Origin: Mycosarcoma maydis
Lineage: Eukaryota; Basidiomycota; Ustilaginomycetes; Ustilaginales
Direction: 5' to 3'
NCBI RefSeq assembly: GCF_000328475.2
Contig: NC_026478.1
Span: 186,001-250,000 of the forward strand
Length of the DNA stretch: 64,000 nt
The first letter of the stretch is position 1; every line of letters begins with the position of its first letter. Positions 1 through 9,289 of the stretch are shown here, in pieces. The position numbers and the translations under genes were made by a program. The notes under the pieces were generated by a model that saw only the letters and a list, made by a program, of their open reading frames with translations, made no database searches and was not told the DNA's origin.

Positions 1-78
1 ACTTGGTCCATCTCCTCCCACCATCTTCCCACTCGCTTTGGTTCACAGTCCTTACTTAACTGACGCTGACAACCCAAC

Positions 79-1560
79 ATGGTCAAGGTAGTTACTTTCC
101 ACGCTGCGGCGGCGCTCGCGCTTGCCGGCACCGCCATTGCCGGCCGCACCTCGAGGCTGCACCACCGTCAAAGCTCTGCTTCGATCATGCAGTCCGACTA
201 CCAGAACGGTGCCCCCGCTCCTGGCGCTCGTCCAGGTGACGCTGCCGGCCAGACCGTCGTCATCGACAACGACGGAGGTCACGATGACAACTCGCAGCGT
301 GCCGGTTGCCCGACCATCTTCATCGGCTCGGCTGCCGTCGGAGGATCTTTCTCAACAGGTTGGACCGACATGCCCCAAGTGCTCGGCTTCGACACGATGC
401 GTGACCTGTCGGTCGGCAACAACGTCGTTCAACCCTACATTATCGAACGCGGCAAGAATGCGGCTCAGATCAAGCGCGTCATCATCACCCAACCTGGTTT
501 GCCCCGCGACTACTGGAAGTATGCCAACCTGGTGCGCAACTCGCTGCTCTGTGCCTCGGTCAACTCGACCATGGGCATCAACAGAGATGAGATCCTGATC
601 GCTGCACCCACCTGGTTTAGCACCAACGATGCTTCTGCCGGTTCGGCTCAGTCGAACGATCTAGTGTTTACCGGAGGAAGCTGGGCCACCGGTATCAACT
701 CGGCCGGTCCCAACGGCGAAGCCATCTCTTCTTTCGAAGCGCTCGACGATCTCATCGACAAGTTCTTTGACAAGTCGACCTACCCGAACCTGCAGCACAT
801 CGTCGTTGCGGGCCATTCGCTCGGAGGTTCCTTCACCCAGCACTATGCCATGCTTCGAAAAGCTAACTCGGCCCAGGATTCCAAGATCAGCTACTTTGTT
901 GGTAACCCTGGCGCGTACGTCTGGCCCACCTCGGACCGACCTGTCCAAAATCCCGGTGGCAACTGTGCCTCTACTGCCGATGAGTGGGGATACGGTCTGC
1001 AAAACCTCCCTCCGTACGGTAACGGGCAAGGCAGCGCTAGCAGCATCGCCTCGCGCTACTACGGTAGAAACGTCATGTACGCTCTCGGCACCGACGACAA
1101 CGAGGGAGGTGACAGCCACTGCGAAGCCCAGTACCAGGGCACATCGCATCTCAGCCGAGGCCAAAACTTCCAGCGCGAATTGGAATCCGCCAACGGCGGT
1201 ACCGTCCCCTCGAGCCAGCAGTTCAACTACGTCTCTGGAGTGGCTCACGAAGACTATCTCATCTTTAGCGATCCCAACAGCCAGCACTTTTTGTTTGTTC
1301 AGGGTACCGACTTTGGCGCAGCTAACCCCACTGGCTCCAGTTCGTCATCGTCGGCCGCGGGGGCTTCGGCGACGCGTAGCAGAGCATCCTCTTCGCCTTC
1401 TGGGTCGGCAACTAGGTCTGGCACGGCCGCTTCGGCTTCCGGTTCGGGCTCGCAGTCGGGTTCATCCACGAGCGGTGGTGCTTCCAACTTGATCTCGCCT
1501 GCAACGGCAGTCTCGGCGCTGCTCGCCTCGTCGGCGGCGCTTCTGGCTCTGGCTCTTTGA
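79..1560 (+). CDS. GPI-anchored secreted alpha/beta hydrolase
   Basis: This is a 493-residue single-exon protein, probably an esterase or lipase-like enzyme at the cell surface; the substrate is unknown. Residues 1-21 form a signal peptide (short basic start, Ala/Leu-rich core, AIAG end). The nucleophile elbow GHSLGG lies at residues 245-250 with Ser247. A VAHED segment about 160 residues later could supply the catalytic His. From about residue 416 the chain becomes Ser/Ala/Gly-rich and ends in a hydrophobic tail (ALLASSAALLALAL), as expected for a GPI attachment signal. The fold assignment rests on the elbow and on general similarity to fungal secreted alpha/beta hydrolases. The ATG is the first one, 78 bp into the window, so most of the promoter is outside it. 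Confidence 0.8.
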   Translation: MVKVVTFHAAAALALAGTAIAGRTSRLHHRQSSASIMQSDYQNGAPAPGARPGDAAGQTVVIDNDGGHDDNSQRAGCPTIFIGSAAVGGSFSTGWTDMPQVLGFDTMRDLSVGNNVVQPYIIERGKNAAQIKRVIITQPGLPRDYWKYANLVRNSLLCASVNSTMGINRDEILIAAPTWFSTNDASAGSAQSNDLVFTGGSWATGINSAGPNGEAISSFEALDDLIDKFFDKSTYPNLQHIVVAGHSLGGSFTQHYAMLRKANSAQDSKISYFVGNPGAYVWPTSDRPVQNPGGNCASTADEWGYGLQNLPPYGNGQGSASSIASRYYGRNVMYALGTDDNEGGDSHCEAQYQGTSHLSRGQNFQRELESANGGTVPSSQQFNYVSGVAHEDYLIFSDPNSQHFLFVQGTDFGAANPTGSSSSSSAAGASATRSRASSSPSGSATRSGTAASASGSGSQSGSSTSGGASNLISPATAVSALLASSAALLALAL

Positions 1561-2082
1561 GCGACATTGCACGTGGTATCAGCCAAAATCTCTTTGATAC
1601 TACAACTGGACCTTTTCTGTCTCCCATCGTCTCTGCTACATCGTAAATGCTTCAAGGGTGCGTGCCTCTGATCGTTGCAGTTTGCTTGCGAGTCGTGCTA
1701 TGACAGATGTGAATGTGTGCAACAGTCGTGAATATGTTGGGGTGTTACGCGCTTTGATATGATTTAAAGCCAAGAACAGGAAGAATTCGTGATTCACAAT
1801 TGTAAAGCCACGCACGGTAACGTGTAAGCGCTGAGCGTGTTGACATACACGATACACAACCCGATTCGTGATTGGATTTTGACAGATTTCATAAGTTAAC
1901 TTTGACAATCGTGGATCGCGGATAGGCGTCACGCGCATGGATGAGTGAGAATAACACTTTGTTGGCAATTGGTGATTCGTGATTATCGTGTATGCTCTGC
2001 ACCTCACCTCCATCCGGTCATCGACGGTGTCTCTTCGCATGGCTGTCTCTGTTGTCGTCTCGATGGATGCTGCGCCTTGACC
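1561..2082. other. intergenic, 3' end of hydrolase and promoter of EXS gene
   Basis: I see no gene here. The interval holds several single copies of the dispersed GATTCGTGATT-type motif (around 1788-1800, 1862-1876 and 1970-1984) but no array. The open frame that continues upstream of the EXS gene begins at 1945 and has no sequence that looks like part of that protein. Confidence 0.6.
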
Positions 2083-3678
2083 ATGAGTGATCCCGGCACT
2101 TCTGCACCGTCGATCGGCAACGATCCGATCTACGACGACAGGCTCTGGTCGTTTTCGGCGTTTTTCCCACCGCCGTACCGCGTGCTTTTGCTCGCGTCGC
2201 TCGGCCTGTTGCTCTTCGCCATGAACGTCTTGGTGCTTGAATCCAAAGGAATCGATCTGTTTGCGCTCTTCAGAGCGGATGCCGCCGAAAAGAGACGTCC
2301 AATACCTTCAAGCTCGAACGGATTCCATCGTAGCACCACAGGCGCAAGCACTCAGTATGGGTCGTATCACAACGTCGCTTCCTCAAGCACCGCTTTGTCG
2401 TCCAGCGAGAACCGAGACGCGGCTATCTTGCCGATGCCAAATAGGTCGTCGGAAGCATCGGCATCAGCAGCAGTACTGACAGCAAGGCCGCTGTTGGCGT
2501 TTGGCGCGTTGCAGCTCTTCTGGTCGTTGCTTGGCTGGGCATCGTATCGGTTTTACGTCGACAGTCTTATCGGCGATCCAAAGGGTCGACACGCACAAGC
2601 GTTGCAAGCGATCACAGTGACGGGCGCGTTTGCAGCGCTTCTGTGGCCGGGCAACCTTTTCTTCAAACCGATGCGCAAAGCCTTTGGTCGATCAATATGC
2701 ATCATCTTCTCGCCTTCTTTGACGCAACCGATCACGTTTAGCGATGTGATACTCGCTGATATCCTCACTTCGTTTGCCAAAGTGCTCGGAGACGTCTGGC
2801 TGACAGCGTGCTTCCTGGTGCCGCGCAAAGAGCACCATACCTGGTGGAATGGCAAAGGATCCATCGCAGTACCTGTGCTCATCTCGCTACCTTACGCGAT
2901 TCGATTCCGACAGTGTCTCTCGGAGTACGTAGTGTCTCGTACGATCGACAATGCAAGCAAGAACAAGCGTGCGCTGTGGAATGCAGCCAAGTATGCATCC
3001 GCTCTTCCTGTGATTTGGCTGAGCGCATGGTACGAAGCCGACAAAAACCCACGAGGTCACCAAGGAGAATGGGTGACACGCTACATGCTCTGGTTCTTGG
3101 CGGTATGTGTGAATTCGATCTTCAGCTTTTGGTGGGACGTTACCAACGATTGGGGATTATCTCTGTTGCAACCTTCTAACATGCGCTCGATGGCTCAAGT
3201 AGTCCAGCATGCAGCGCACATTCATCGAAGACGAACGAGCTATATGCCGCTACCTCTGGGTGAGCAGGCCGAGACTCTGCCCATGTCGAATTTCCGCGCC
3301 GACGAGAAGCCCGATTTGACGTCGAATCTGCATGCATCCTCGCTTGCCGTTCCACCGATCAACACCTCCAGTGGACCCGCGTCAAGTCATGGTCGAACAC
3401 TCTCGGCGATGGAACGTCTGCTCCGGCCGTCTCCATCCCTGCTCTTTCCAGGCTGGATGTATCAGTGTGCGATCCTGCTCGATCTGCTGCTCAGGTTCTT
3501 TTGGTCTTTGAAGCTGTCTTCGCACTTGCACCATCTGGTAGAGTGGCAGGGTGGCATGTTCAGTATGGAGTTGCTCGAAATTCTGCGTAGGTGGATCTGG
3601 GTGTTTTTCAGGGTGGAATGGGAGGTTGTTCGACGCAGGGAGAGCGCAAGGTCCAGAGCGCACGTGGCGATGGATTGA
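2083..3678 (+). CDS. EXS-domain membrane protein, ERD1-like
   Basis: This is a polytopic membrane protein of 531 residues. The EXS domain is shared by yeast Erd1 (Golgi; recycling of glycosyltransferases and retention of ER lumenal proteins) and by the XPR1/SYG1 phosphate exporters. Here there is no N-terminal SPX domain, so the Erd1 type fits better. The N-terminus has a hydrophobic segment (residues about 23-44), then a Ser-rich linker, then several membrane segments. The C-terminal stretch ending LLEILRRWIWVFFRVEWEVVRR is the typical EXS end. I chose the ATG at 2083 because the 46 codons upstream in the same frame do not look coding. It is longer than yeast Erd1 (about 360 residues) because of the linkers. 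Confidence 0.75.
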   Translation: MSDPGTSAPSIGNDPIYDDRLWSFSAFFPPPYRVLLLASLGLLLFAMNVLVLESKGIDLFALFRADAAEKRRPIPSSSNGFHRSTTGASTQYGSYHNVASSSTALSSSENRDAAILPMPNRSSEASASAAVLTARPLLAFGALQLFWSLLGWASYRFYVDSLIGDPKGRHAQALQAITVTGAFAALLWPGNLFFKPMRKAFGRSICIIFSPSLTQPITFSDVILADILTSFAKVLGDVWLTACFLVPRKEHHTWWNGKGSIAVPVLISLPYAIRFRQCLSEYVVSRTIDNASKNKRALWNAAKYASALPVIWLSAWYEADKNPRGHQGEWVTRYMLWFLAVCVNSIFSFWWDVTNDWGLSLLQPSNMRSMAQVVQHAAHIHRRRTSYMPLPLGEQAETLPMSNFRADEKPDLTSNLHASSLAVPPINTSSGPASSHGRTLSAMERLLRPSPSLLFPGWMYQCAILLDLLLRFFWSLKLSSHLHHLVEWQGGMFSMELLEILRRWIWVFFRVEWEVVRRRESARSRAHVAMD

Positions 3679-3821
3679 TACACATGCTCGTTGCTTCTAC
3701 ACCGGACACAGAACTCATGACAAAGACCCAAGGCGTATGTGGTAAAGAGCATGCATGTGCTTGTGGCAAGAAACGGCTTGAGTTGATGATTGGTGTAAGT
3801 TTACAAGGCACGAATCGTGGC

Positions 3822-4430
3822 TTACTCTTGCTTGTCGAGAAAGCCAAGACCCTGAGCGCGAAGTTTGCGTTCCAACTGTTCCAACCACTTTTGGAGGAGT
3901 GGTACCGTCTGTGGAGCTGAATCGGGGGCGAATGAGCTAAGGTAAGCGAAAGCGTTGTGTGCGATCTTGGGGGCGATACTTAGTGCTGTAGCCTCGAGGG
4001 CGGAGCAAGTTGATGTTGGTTGTGTGAGAGCGAATGTGGTAGCTCGAGTGGGGTGAAGCGTAGCCAGTTGTTCGTCGACGAGCGCGTCGGGCTCGATGCT
4101 GATCCCCAATGTCGCTGTAGCGTCTGTAGTGGCAAGCGAGGCGGGACGTGTCACTTTGAATATCGCGCTCGGTTTCGTGTTGCGCACCGCCCCGAGCAGC
4201 TTCCACGCGCCCGCGGTTGAAGTAGGATTCGTCTCACTTGTCGGCGCGGCACAAGGCCACAGCAGGTGCACAGTAGCAGAGTATCCGGCGGGAAAAGCTT
4301 GGACCCCAGTCATGAACACCACCACGTGCGAGATTGTCGAGACGTTATCGAGTGCGAACACGCAATGCGTTTCGTCCACCTGCTGCGCGTTTGTCAACGG
4401 TAGACGACCTGGAAGCACTACCGAAAACAT
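3822..4430 (-). CDS. Hikeshi/Opi10 family protein
   Basis: This is a 202-residue protein of the Hikeshi family (yeast Opi10). In animals Hikeshi carries Hsp70 into the nucleus during heat stress; in yeast, loss of Opi10 gives inositol overproduction. The start MFSVVLPGR and the following QQVDET and DNVSTISHVVVFMTG segments are the family hallmark, and the length matches the usual 190-210 residues. It is a single exon. It is convergent with the EXS gene (143 bp between stops) and divergent from NOP16 (537 bp between starts). The C-terminal end, PLLQKWLEQLERKLRA, is helical, as in the family. Confidence 0.9.
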   Translation of the reverse strand: MFSVVLPGRLPLTNAQQVDETHCVFALDNVSTISHVVVFMTGVQAFPAGYSATVHLLWPCAAPTSETNPTSTAGAWKLLGAVRNTKPSAIFKVTRPASLATTDATATLGISIEPDALVDEQLATLHPTRATTFALTQPTSTCSALEATALSIAPKIAHNAFAYLSSFAPDSAPQTVPLLQKWLEQLERKLRAQGLGFLDKQE

Positions 4431-4967
4431 GGCGAGCAGCTAGCGAGCAGCTAGTGAGCAGCTCTTGCACAGCGTCAAAAACGCACCTGAATGTTGTTTG
4501 CCAAGGTGCAATGTGCAACGTGCAAAGTAGGGCAACGCTCGAGCCAAACTTCGACTTGGCTCGCTCCCTCGTCCGCTTTCGGTATTTGTTCGTCGTGGTT
4601 AACGCGAGAGAGACCACCCGAAACCAACCTGTGACTGAAGGCTTGGAGAAAGATCCGTGTACGAACACGAAAGCTTTCCTGAGCTCCACATGAGAATCCA
4701 GAATCGGGCGAAAGAGTCGAGTTAGGTTCGGATCAACGTCCGACTTCCGACTTGCGGAATTCTTTCCCGAAATTTCGTCTTTGGATGACGCTCGAGACTA
4801 AGGAAATTTTCAGCGCAGCAACGACCCACATCATATCTAGACTCGTGAACTCTTTCTCAATAGCACCACATCTCCGATAAGACAGACTGGCTTTCAGCAG
4901 CTTTCAGCAGCTTCCACTACATCTACTTGCACTACAACGTAACTTACGCTGCTACACTCTATCTACG
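4431..4967. promoter_or_regulatory. shared divergent promoter region, Hikeshi/NOP16
   Basis: These 537 bp lie between two start codons pointing apart. On the Hikeshi side, an imperfect 11-bp repeat (GAGCAGCTAGC/T-like) is present three times at about 4432-4466. On the NOP16 side, CTTTCAGCAG is repeated twice at about 4890-4912. A three-unit GTGCAAN heptamer array lies at 4506-4526. I see no clear TATA box. Confidence 0.5.
4506..4526. repeat. heptamer array, GTGCAAN x3
   Basis: Three adjacent 7-bp units (GTGCAAT, GTGCAAC, GTGCAAA) in the promoter region of Hikeshi/NOP16. It belongs to the class of 7-bp-period arrays seen across the window, with a unit unlike the common ATTCGTG. Confidence 0.6.
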
Positions 4968-5648
4968 ATGGCGAATCCACGACAGCGTCGCAAGGCGCGT
5001 TCCGGTAGCACGCTGAAACCGTCGCTGAACGCGAAAAAGCAGATGAAGAAAAAGCTTGCACGAGCCCCCACCATCCACGGGGCTGACGTTCTGAAAGACA
5101 ACTACGATCCCAAGCTCACACTGCGTCAGAACTACGCTCGATTGGGACTGGTGCCTTCGTTAGACGTTCGGCCTAATACGGGCGGAACTGAACGCGCACC
5201 ATCGAGTATCTCTGCATCGTCGAGCAAGGAGGGTCAAGCAGCGGTACGGAAGGGGATGGCGAGGGTGATTCGAGATGATGCTGGTAATATTGTGGATATC
5301 ATCGAGGCTGACGAGCACGATCAAGATGAAACCGCCTGGGGTAAACCGTTACCAAGCAGCATCGCCGATCGATCCGATGTACCGACTTTCATGCCCGTCT
5401 CGCAACCTGCATCGAATCCCGATGCGCTGCAGCAGCTAGAACAAATCGCGAGCCAAGCAGCGCCAGTAGAACGTCACACCAGCCAGAAGGAATCGCAATG
5501 GCTCGTGGAATTGGTGAAAAAGCACGACGACGATACCCAAGCCATGGCCAAAGATCGCCACTTGAACCTATGGCAGAAAACCGAGGGCGAGATCAAGAGG
5601 GCCATCAGAAAAGCCGGTGGTTTCCAGGCATTGCGTACTTCCGCCTAA
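4968..5648 (+). CDS. NOP16: ribosome biogenesis protein Nop16
   Basis: This nucleolar protein of 226 residues is needed for assembly of the 60S ribosomal subunit. The N-terminus is MANPRQRRKARSG followed by a Lys-rich stretch (KKQMKKKLARAP, residues about 24-35). Then comes the conserved block with WD-equivalent residues DNYDPKLTLRQNYARLGL, the best family signature. The C-terminus ends in a helical, basic segment (LNLWQKTEGEIKRAIRKAGG). Length agrees with fungal Nop16 (about 200-240). It is a single exon, convergent with the molybdenum-cofactor unit (169 bp between stops). Confidence 0.92.
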   Translation: MANPRQRRKARSGSTLKPSLNAKKQMKKKLARAPTIHGADVLKDNYDPKLTLRQNYARLGLVPSLDVRPNTGGTERAPSSISASSSKEGQAAVRKGMARVIRDDAGNIVDIIEADEHDQDETAWGKPLPSSIADRSDVPTFMPVSQPASNPDALQQLEQIASQAAPVERHTSQKESQWLVELVKKHDDDTQAMAKDRHLNLWQKTEGEIKRAIRKAGGFQALRTSA

Positions 5649-5817
5649 GACAGGGTTTTCGGCATCTACTTTTCTGTACTTTTACACCATCGTATCACTT
5701 GCAAGCACACTATTTCTGTCACACACATACACACACACGGACCACTGTCAGCGTGATTCCAGCGATAAACTGTATCATTCCACGAACTGCTACTTCTGCT
5801 CGATGGCCTAGGACAGC

Positions 5818-7227
5818 TCAAACGCTACGCTCCCAATCGCCGCTCTTACCACCACGTTTGCTGATCACCATGATCTCACCGATCCTCATTGTCTTGCCCG
5901 CAACCGCCTTTACCATATCCCACACGGTCAAGCAGGCCAGCGTGCAACCCGTGAGTGCTTCCATCTCGACCCCAGTCTGACCCTCGGTCCTTGCCGTACA
6001 CTCAACCGTGATCCAGCTGATCTCGTCTGCCTGCTCGGTGGAAGCGTTGATATCGAGCTTTACCTCGACGTGCGTAAGCGGCAATGGGTGGCACAATGGG
6101 ATCAACTCGGCGGTACGCTTTGCTGCCATGATGCCTGCTAGTTGTGCAGTGTGTAGCACAGGGCCTTTTCCAGAGATGCCTTGTTGCGTCTCGGTGGCGC
6201 GCAGCAAAATGGCGGCAGAGTGAGGCATGTAGACTCGACCTACAGCCGTAGCCGAACGCGACGTGGAGAGCTTGGCAGATACGTCCACCATCGAGGCCGA
6301 TCCGGTGGCCGGGTCGATGTGCGACAATCGGTGAGAGTTTTGTTCGTCCGCAGCGGGTCGAGTGGGCACAGGTGCGTCGTTGAACAGCTGAGTTACTGCG
6401 GCTGCACCTGCTCGAGCGAACTCGGCTTCTTCTAGAGATCCGGTCTGATATGTTTGCAGTTCGAGCTGTTGGCGCAGCAAATCGTCGTTGGCAGCGAATG
6501 CTTCTTTCGAATTGATCTTCAGTTGCTGCGAGCTGGAATGCTCGTGATACTGCTGCCGCGGGACTTGATCTTGCTGGTTGTAGTGCTGTGCGCTTAGCTG
6601 CATGACATCCTGCTGATGTTGCAGCGGCAAAGGCACTGCAAATTGCGCCGACGAGTCGGGATTGTCCACAAACGCATCCAGTGATGACCAAGGCGAGTCA
6701 TCGTCCTCGCTACTGTTTTGCATGTATTCGGACCACTTGGCACTTGTTCTTGGAGCTGCTTGCAAACCAAAGGCATCATCGCTTCCACCGTAATTTGCTG
6801 GCAATCCGACGCGCGATGGCACCGAAGGTGGTGCATCTGAAAATCTTACACCTGACACTGCACCCATGTCTGCAATGTGTGATCGTCGAGACATGGTTTT
6901 GACAGCCGCAGCACCTGCTTGAGCAAAGATGGCCTCTTCCATCTCAGAGATTGGATGCTTGGCTGCGCTTGACTTGGCCTGTGACGGTTCCGGAAGTTCT
7001 GCAGTGGCATCGACAGACGGATGCTTGTGGTAGACTTGCTTGTATAGAGATTTATCTGCGAGGTTCTCGAAGGCCTTGTCAAGATCGCCCCAAGGGTTGT
7101 CGTCGTCCTCATTATTTCGATCGTACTGATGCTCTCGTTGCCTGCCTGCTGAGGAGTGGAACGCCCTTTTGATGGCCAAAACTCTGCTGTGAAAGCCTGT
7201 CGCTTCAGGCAGGCTGCTGCGTCTCAT
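5818..7227 (-). CDS. MOCS1B: MoaC-type cyclic pyranopterin monophosphate synthase (MOCS1B)
   Basis: This enzyme carries out the second half of the first step of molybdenum-cofactor synthesis, making cyclic pyranopterin monophosphate in mitochondria. Starting at the ATG at 7227 it has 469 residues. The C-terminal 170 residues are a full MoaC domain: [18 protein letters not shown], then [15 protein letters not shown], then [16 protein letters not shown]. The N-terminus [11 protein letters not shown]...KRAFHSSAG looks like a mitochondrial presequence with the R-x-F-x-S-S-A cleavage type. About 300 residues separate the two and hold an internal duplication (see findings). The frame stays open upstream to 7437, with no ATG, overlapping the end of MOCS1A. 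A frame-preserving intron candidate lies at 7266-7370. Whether it is made alone from a bicistronic mRNA or as a spliced fusion with MOCS1A cannot be settled here. Confidence 0.85.
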   Translation of the reverse strand: MRRSSLPEATGFHSRVLAIKRAFHSSAGRQREHQYDRNNEDDDNPWGDLDKAFENLADKSLYKQVYHKHPSVDATAELPEPSQAKSSAAKHPISEMEEAIFAQAGAAAVKTMSRRSHIADMGAVSGVRFSDAPPSVPSRVGLPANYGGSDDAFGLQAAPRTSAKWSEYMQNSSEDDDSPWSSLDAFVDNPDSSAQFAVPLPLQHQQDVMQLSAQHYNQQDQVPRQQYHEHSSSQQLKINSKEAFAANDDLLRQQLELQTYQTGSLEEAEFARAGAAAVTQLFNDAPVPTRPAADEQNSHRLSHIDPATGSASMVDVSAKLSTSRSATAVGRVYMPHSAAILLRATETQQGISGKGPVLHTAQLAGIMAAKRTAELIPLCHPLPLTHVEVKLDINASTEQADEISWITVECTARTEGQTGVEMEALTGCTLACLTVWDMVKAVAGKTMRIGEIMVISKRGGKSGDWERSV

Positions 7228-7265
7228 GAACACGCCAGGTCTCGTACTGCTCGGCTTGTTTGATC

Positions 7266-7370
7266 CTGAATTTTCGAAGGGTAGAAAGAGGAGCGAGGAG
7301 GTGAGCAAGGCCTGCGCTTCAAGCTGTACTGAATGCAGATCGCGGCGTGAAAGAGTCCGACTCTGCTTAC
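7266..7370 (-). other. candidate intron between MOCS1A stop and MOCS1B start
   Basis: On the minus strand a strong donor GTAAGC (first base 7370) lies 12 bases after the MOCS1A stop. A pyrimidine-rich tract ending in AATTCAG (last base 7266) follows, with a GCTCAC branch-like site before it. The length of 105 bp matches the three MOCS1A introns (80, 104, 102 bp). Removing it keeps the MOCS1B frame and would leave only 50 bases between the MOCS1A stop and the MOCS1B ATG. Confidence 0.5.
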
Positions 7371-7382
7371 GTGGACCCACGT

Positions 7383-9003
7383 TTAGCCGCCAATGGTGAT
7401 CATGGGCCTGTTGAGCGACTTGGCCAACTCGGTGGGATCACGCATCCCAGCATGTTTAGCATGCTTGCGACCCACGGCAGCTCCAATCAGTTGCAACAGC
7501 TGATCGTCCGTCGCGGGTGCGCCATTTGAGCCTGTGCTGAGAGAAGCGATGGGGCCAAAGCCGGTTCGCATCGCATCACGAAGGCTAACTTCGGCGTTGC
7601 CAAAGAGGCAGACCTGCGGAAAAGCAAGAATAGTGGTGACAGATAGAGACGATCAGAGATCAGCGTTGTGCCTGAAATATCAACGTGGGACCGATCGAAG
7701 AGGATCAACACTTACCTTGAGATTGCCGTCCGCAGTAACGCGGAGTCTGTTGCACGTACCACAAAAATTATCCGTCATACTAATGGGCAGAAGCGTCATG
7801 GTCAAAACATTGGTTGAATAGTCAGCGGGTCGAACGAAGAAGAAGAAGAAACGATGCCGCAAGAATCGGAACGAGAGACATACCTGGTGATGAAGCCGAC
7901 GGTGCCTTGATGACCGGGCACATGCCAGTGTTTGGAGGTATCGTTGGGATCGTCGCGGCTTGTGACACGCTCGAAATCAGGGAACTCTGTTTGGATTGTC
8001 CTGACGAGATCACGGTAGGGCACGAGCTTTTGGACCTGCCACTTGTTTCCGTCAAAGGGCATGTACTGCAAGGGAACCGCCATCAAAGAGTCGATGTAAG
8101 TACGGGCTACAAACGGTGAATGCAAAAGGGCGGCAAAGAACATACCTCGATGAAGCGGATGGTGATAGGCTTGTCTTTGGTATAGCGCACAAAGTCAGCG
8201 ACATCCTTTGTGTCGTTGAGACCTTTGATGACGACCACATTGATTTTGACGCTGGAGACACCTAGTGCGAGGGCCCTCTCGATGCAATCCATGACAGCTT
8301 GGTGGCCTCTTCTTCTCGTCATGAACTCGAATTTGAACGGGTCGAGAGTGTCCAACGAGACATTGAGATGAGTGAGACCGTTGTTAACGAGTGTATCGAG
8401 CTTGCGCCTGCCAAGTGCGATGCCGTTGGTGGTGATGCCGATCTGCTCAAGCCCGTGCTGCTTGAGTGTATTGAGTGAGGTGACGATCTGGGGCAGATCT
8501 GAGCGAATGGTGGGCTCTCCACCTGTCAATCGAATCTTGTTGACACCTTGCGAGACGAAGAGCGTCGCAAGGCGTTGGACCTCGGACGTGGAAAGAAGAT
8601 TTGCATGTGGCGTGAGAGGTACGCCATCTTCGGGCATGCAGTAGAGGCATCGTAAGTTGCACTTTTCCGTCAACGAGATGCGAAGGTAGGTGTGCTGTCG
8701 AGAATGACGGTCGCGGAGAAAGTGAGAGGGGGATGGTGGTTCGAGCTGCGCGTCGATGTCCGAGATTCTTTGACGAGCTCGTTGGTGCGACGCCAGATTG
8801 GAGGTTAAAGCGGCGCTCTCTGCCATGTACGGCTGAAGTGTGCCCGGCGATACCTCTGTTGGCGCTGTCAATGGTTTGGCGGACAAAGTTGAGCGCGACA
8901 AGAGCCGCAGCTGTCTGGGTAATCGTATGCTTGATGGAGTTGTTCTGCTAGCAGAGCGGGCTGCTCTTGTGATCAGCCGGCTTGGCCCAGCTATCGGCAT
9001 CAT
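7383..9003 (-). CDS. MOCS1A: GTP 3',8-cyclase, MoaA type (MOCS1A), four exons
   Basis: This radical-SAM enzyme converts GTP to 3',8-cH2GTP, the first step of molybdenum-cofactor synthesis. Exons on the minus strand are 9003-8146, 8065-7884, 7779-7716 and 7613-7383. Introns are 80, 104 and 102 bp with GT...AG ends, giving 444 residues. The joins restore [30 protein letters not shown] and [12 protein letters not shown]. The N-terminal Fe-S motif is CNLRCLYC, the C-terminal cluster uses CGTC plus the later Cys, and TGGEP binds SAM. The start [20 protein letters not shown] is a likely mitochondrial presequence. The protein ends IGG followed by TAA; a free C-terminal Gly-Gly is required for activity in the human protein. 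Upstream in-frame codons to 9210 include repeat DNA and are unlikely to be coding. Confidence 0.9.
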
Positions 9004-9127
9004 CTTGGAGGCTGTGTTTGTAGCAGCTGCAAGGGTGCCTAGCAAGTCACAGAGTGGTTGTAGGAAGAGATGCGGATACGAGATCACGGATAGAGCATGC
9101 TTCAAGATTAGATTTTGCCACGCTTCT

Positions 9128-9162
9128 GATTTGTGATCTGTGATTCGTGATTTACGATTTGA
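9128..9162. repeat. heptamer array, GATTYGT-like x5
   Basis: Five consecutive 7-bp units: GATTTGT, GATCTGT, GATTCGT, GATTTAC, GATTTGA. This is a degenerate member of the window-wide heptamer family, lying just upstream of MOCS1A. Confidence 0.7.
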
Positions 9163-9254
9163 ATCGAATCGATTTTTGCTTAGAATCATAATCCAAGTCG
9201 GTTCAAACAACCTAACATTTCACAAATTTGTTCGGGGTCGTGCGATGTGCGGTT

Positions 9255-9289
9255 ATTCACGATTCACGATTCACGATTCACGATTCACG
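9255..9289. repeat. heptamer array, ATTCACG x5 (perfect)
   Basis: Five perfect tandem copies of ATTCACG, the best example of the CGTGAAT-type subfamily on the opposite strand, in the MOCS1A/permease intergenic region. Confidence 0.9.

Noticed and set aside
661..1287. 208-codon minus-strand open frame over the first hydrolase gene
   Set aside because: It is antisense to a well-supported gene and has no recognisable domain; a codon-bias shadow.
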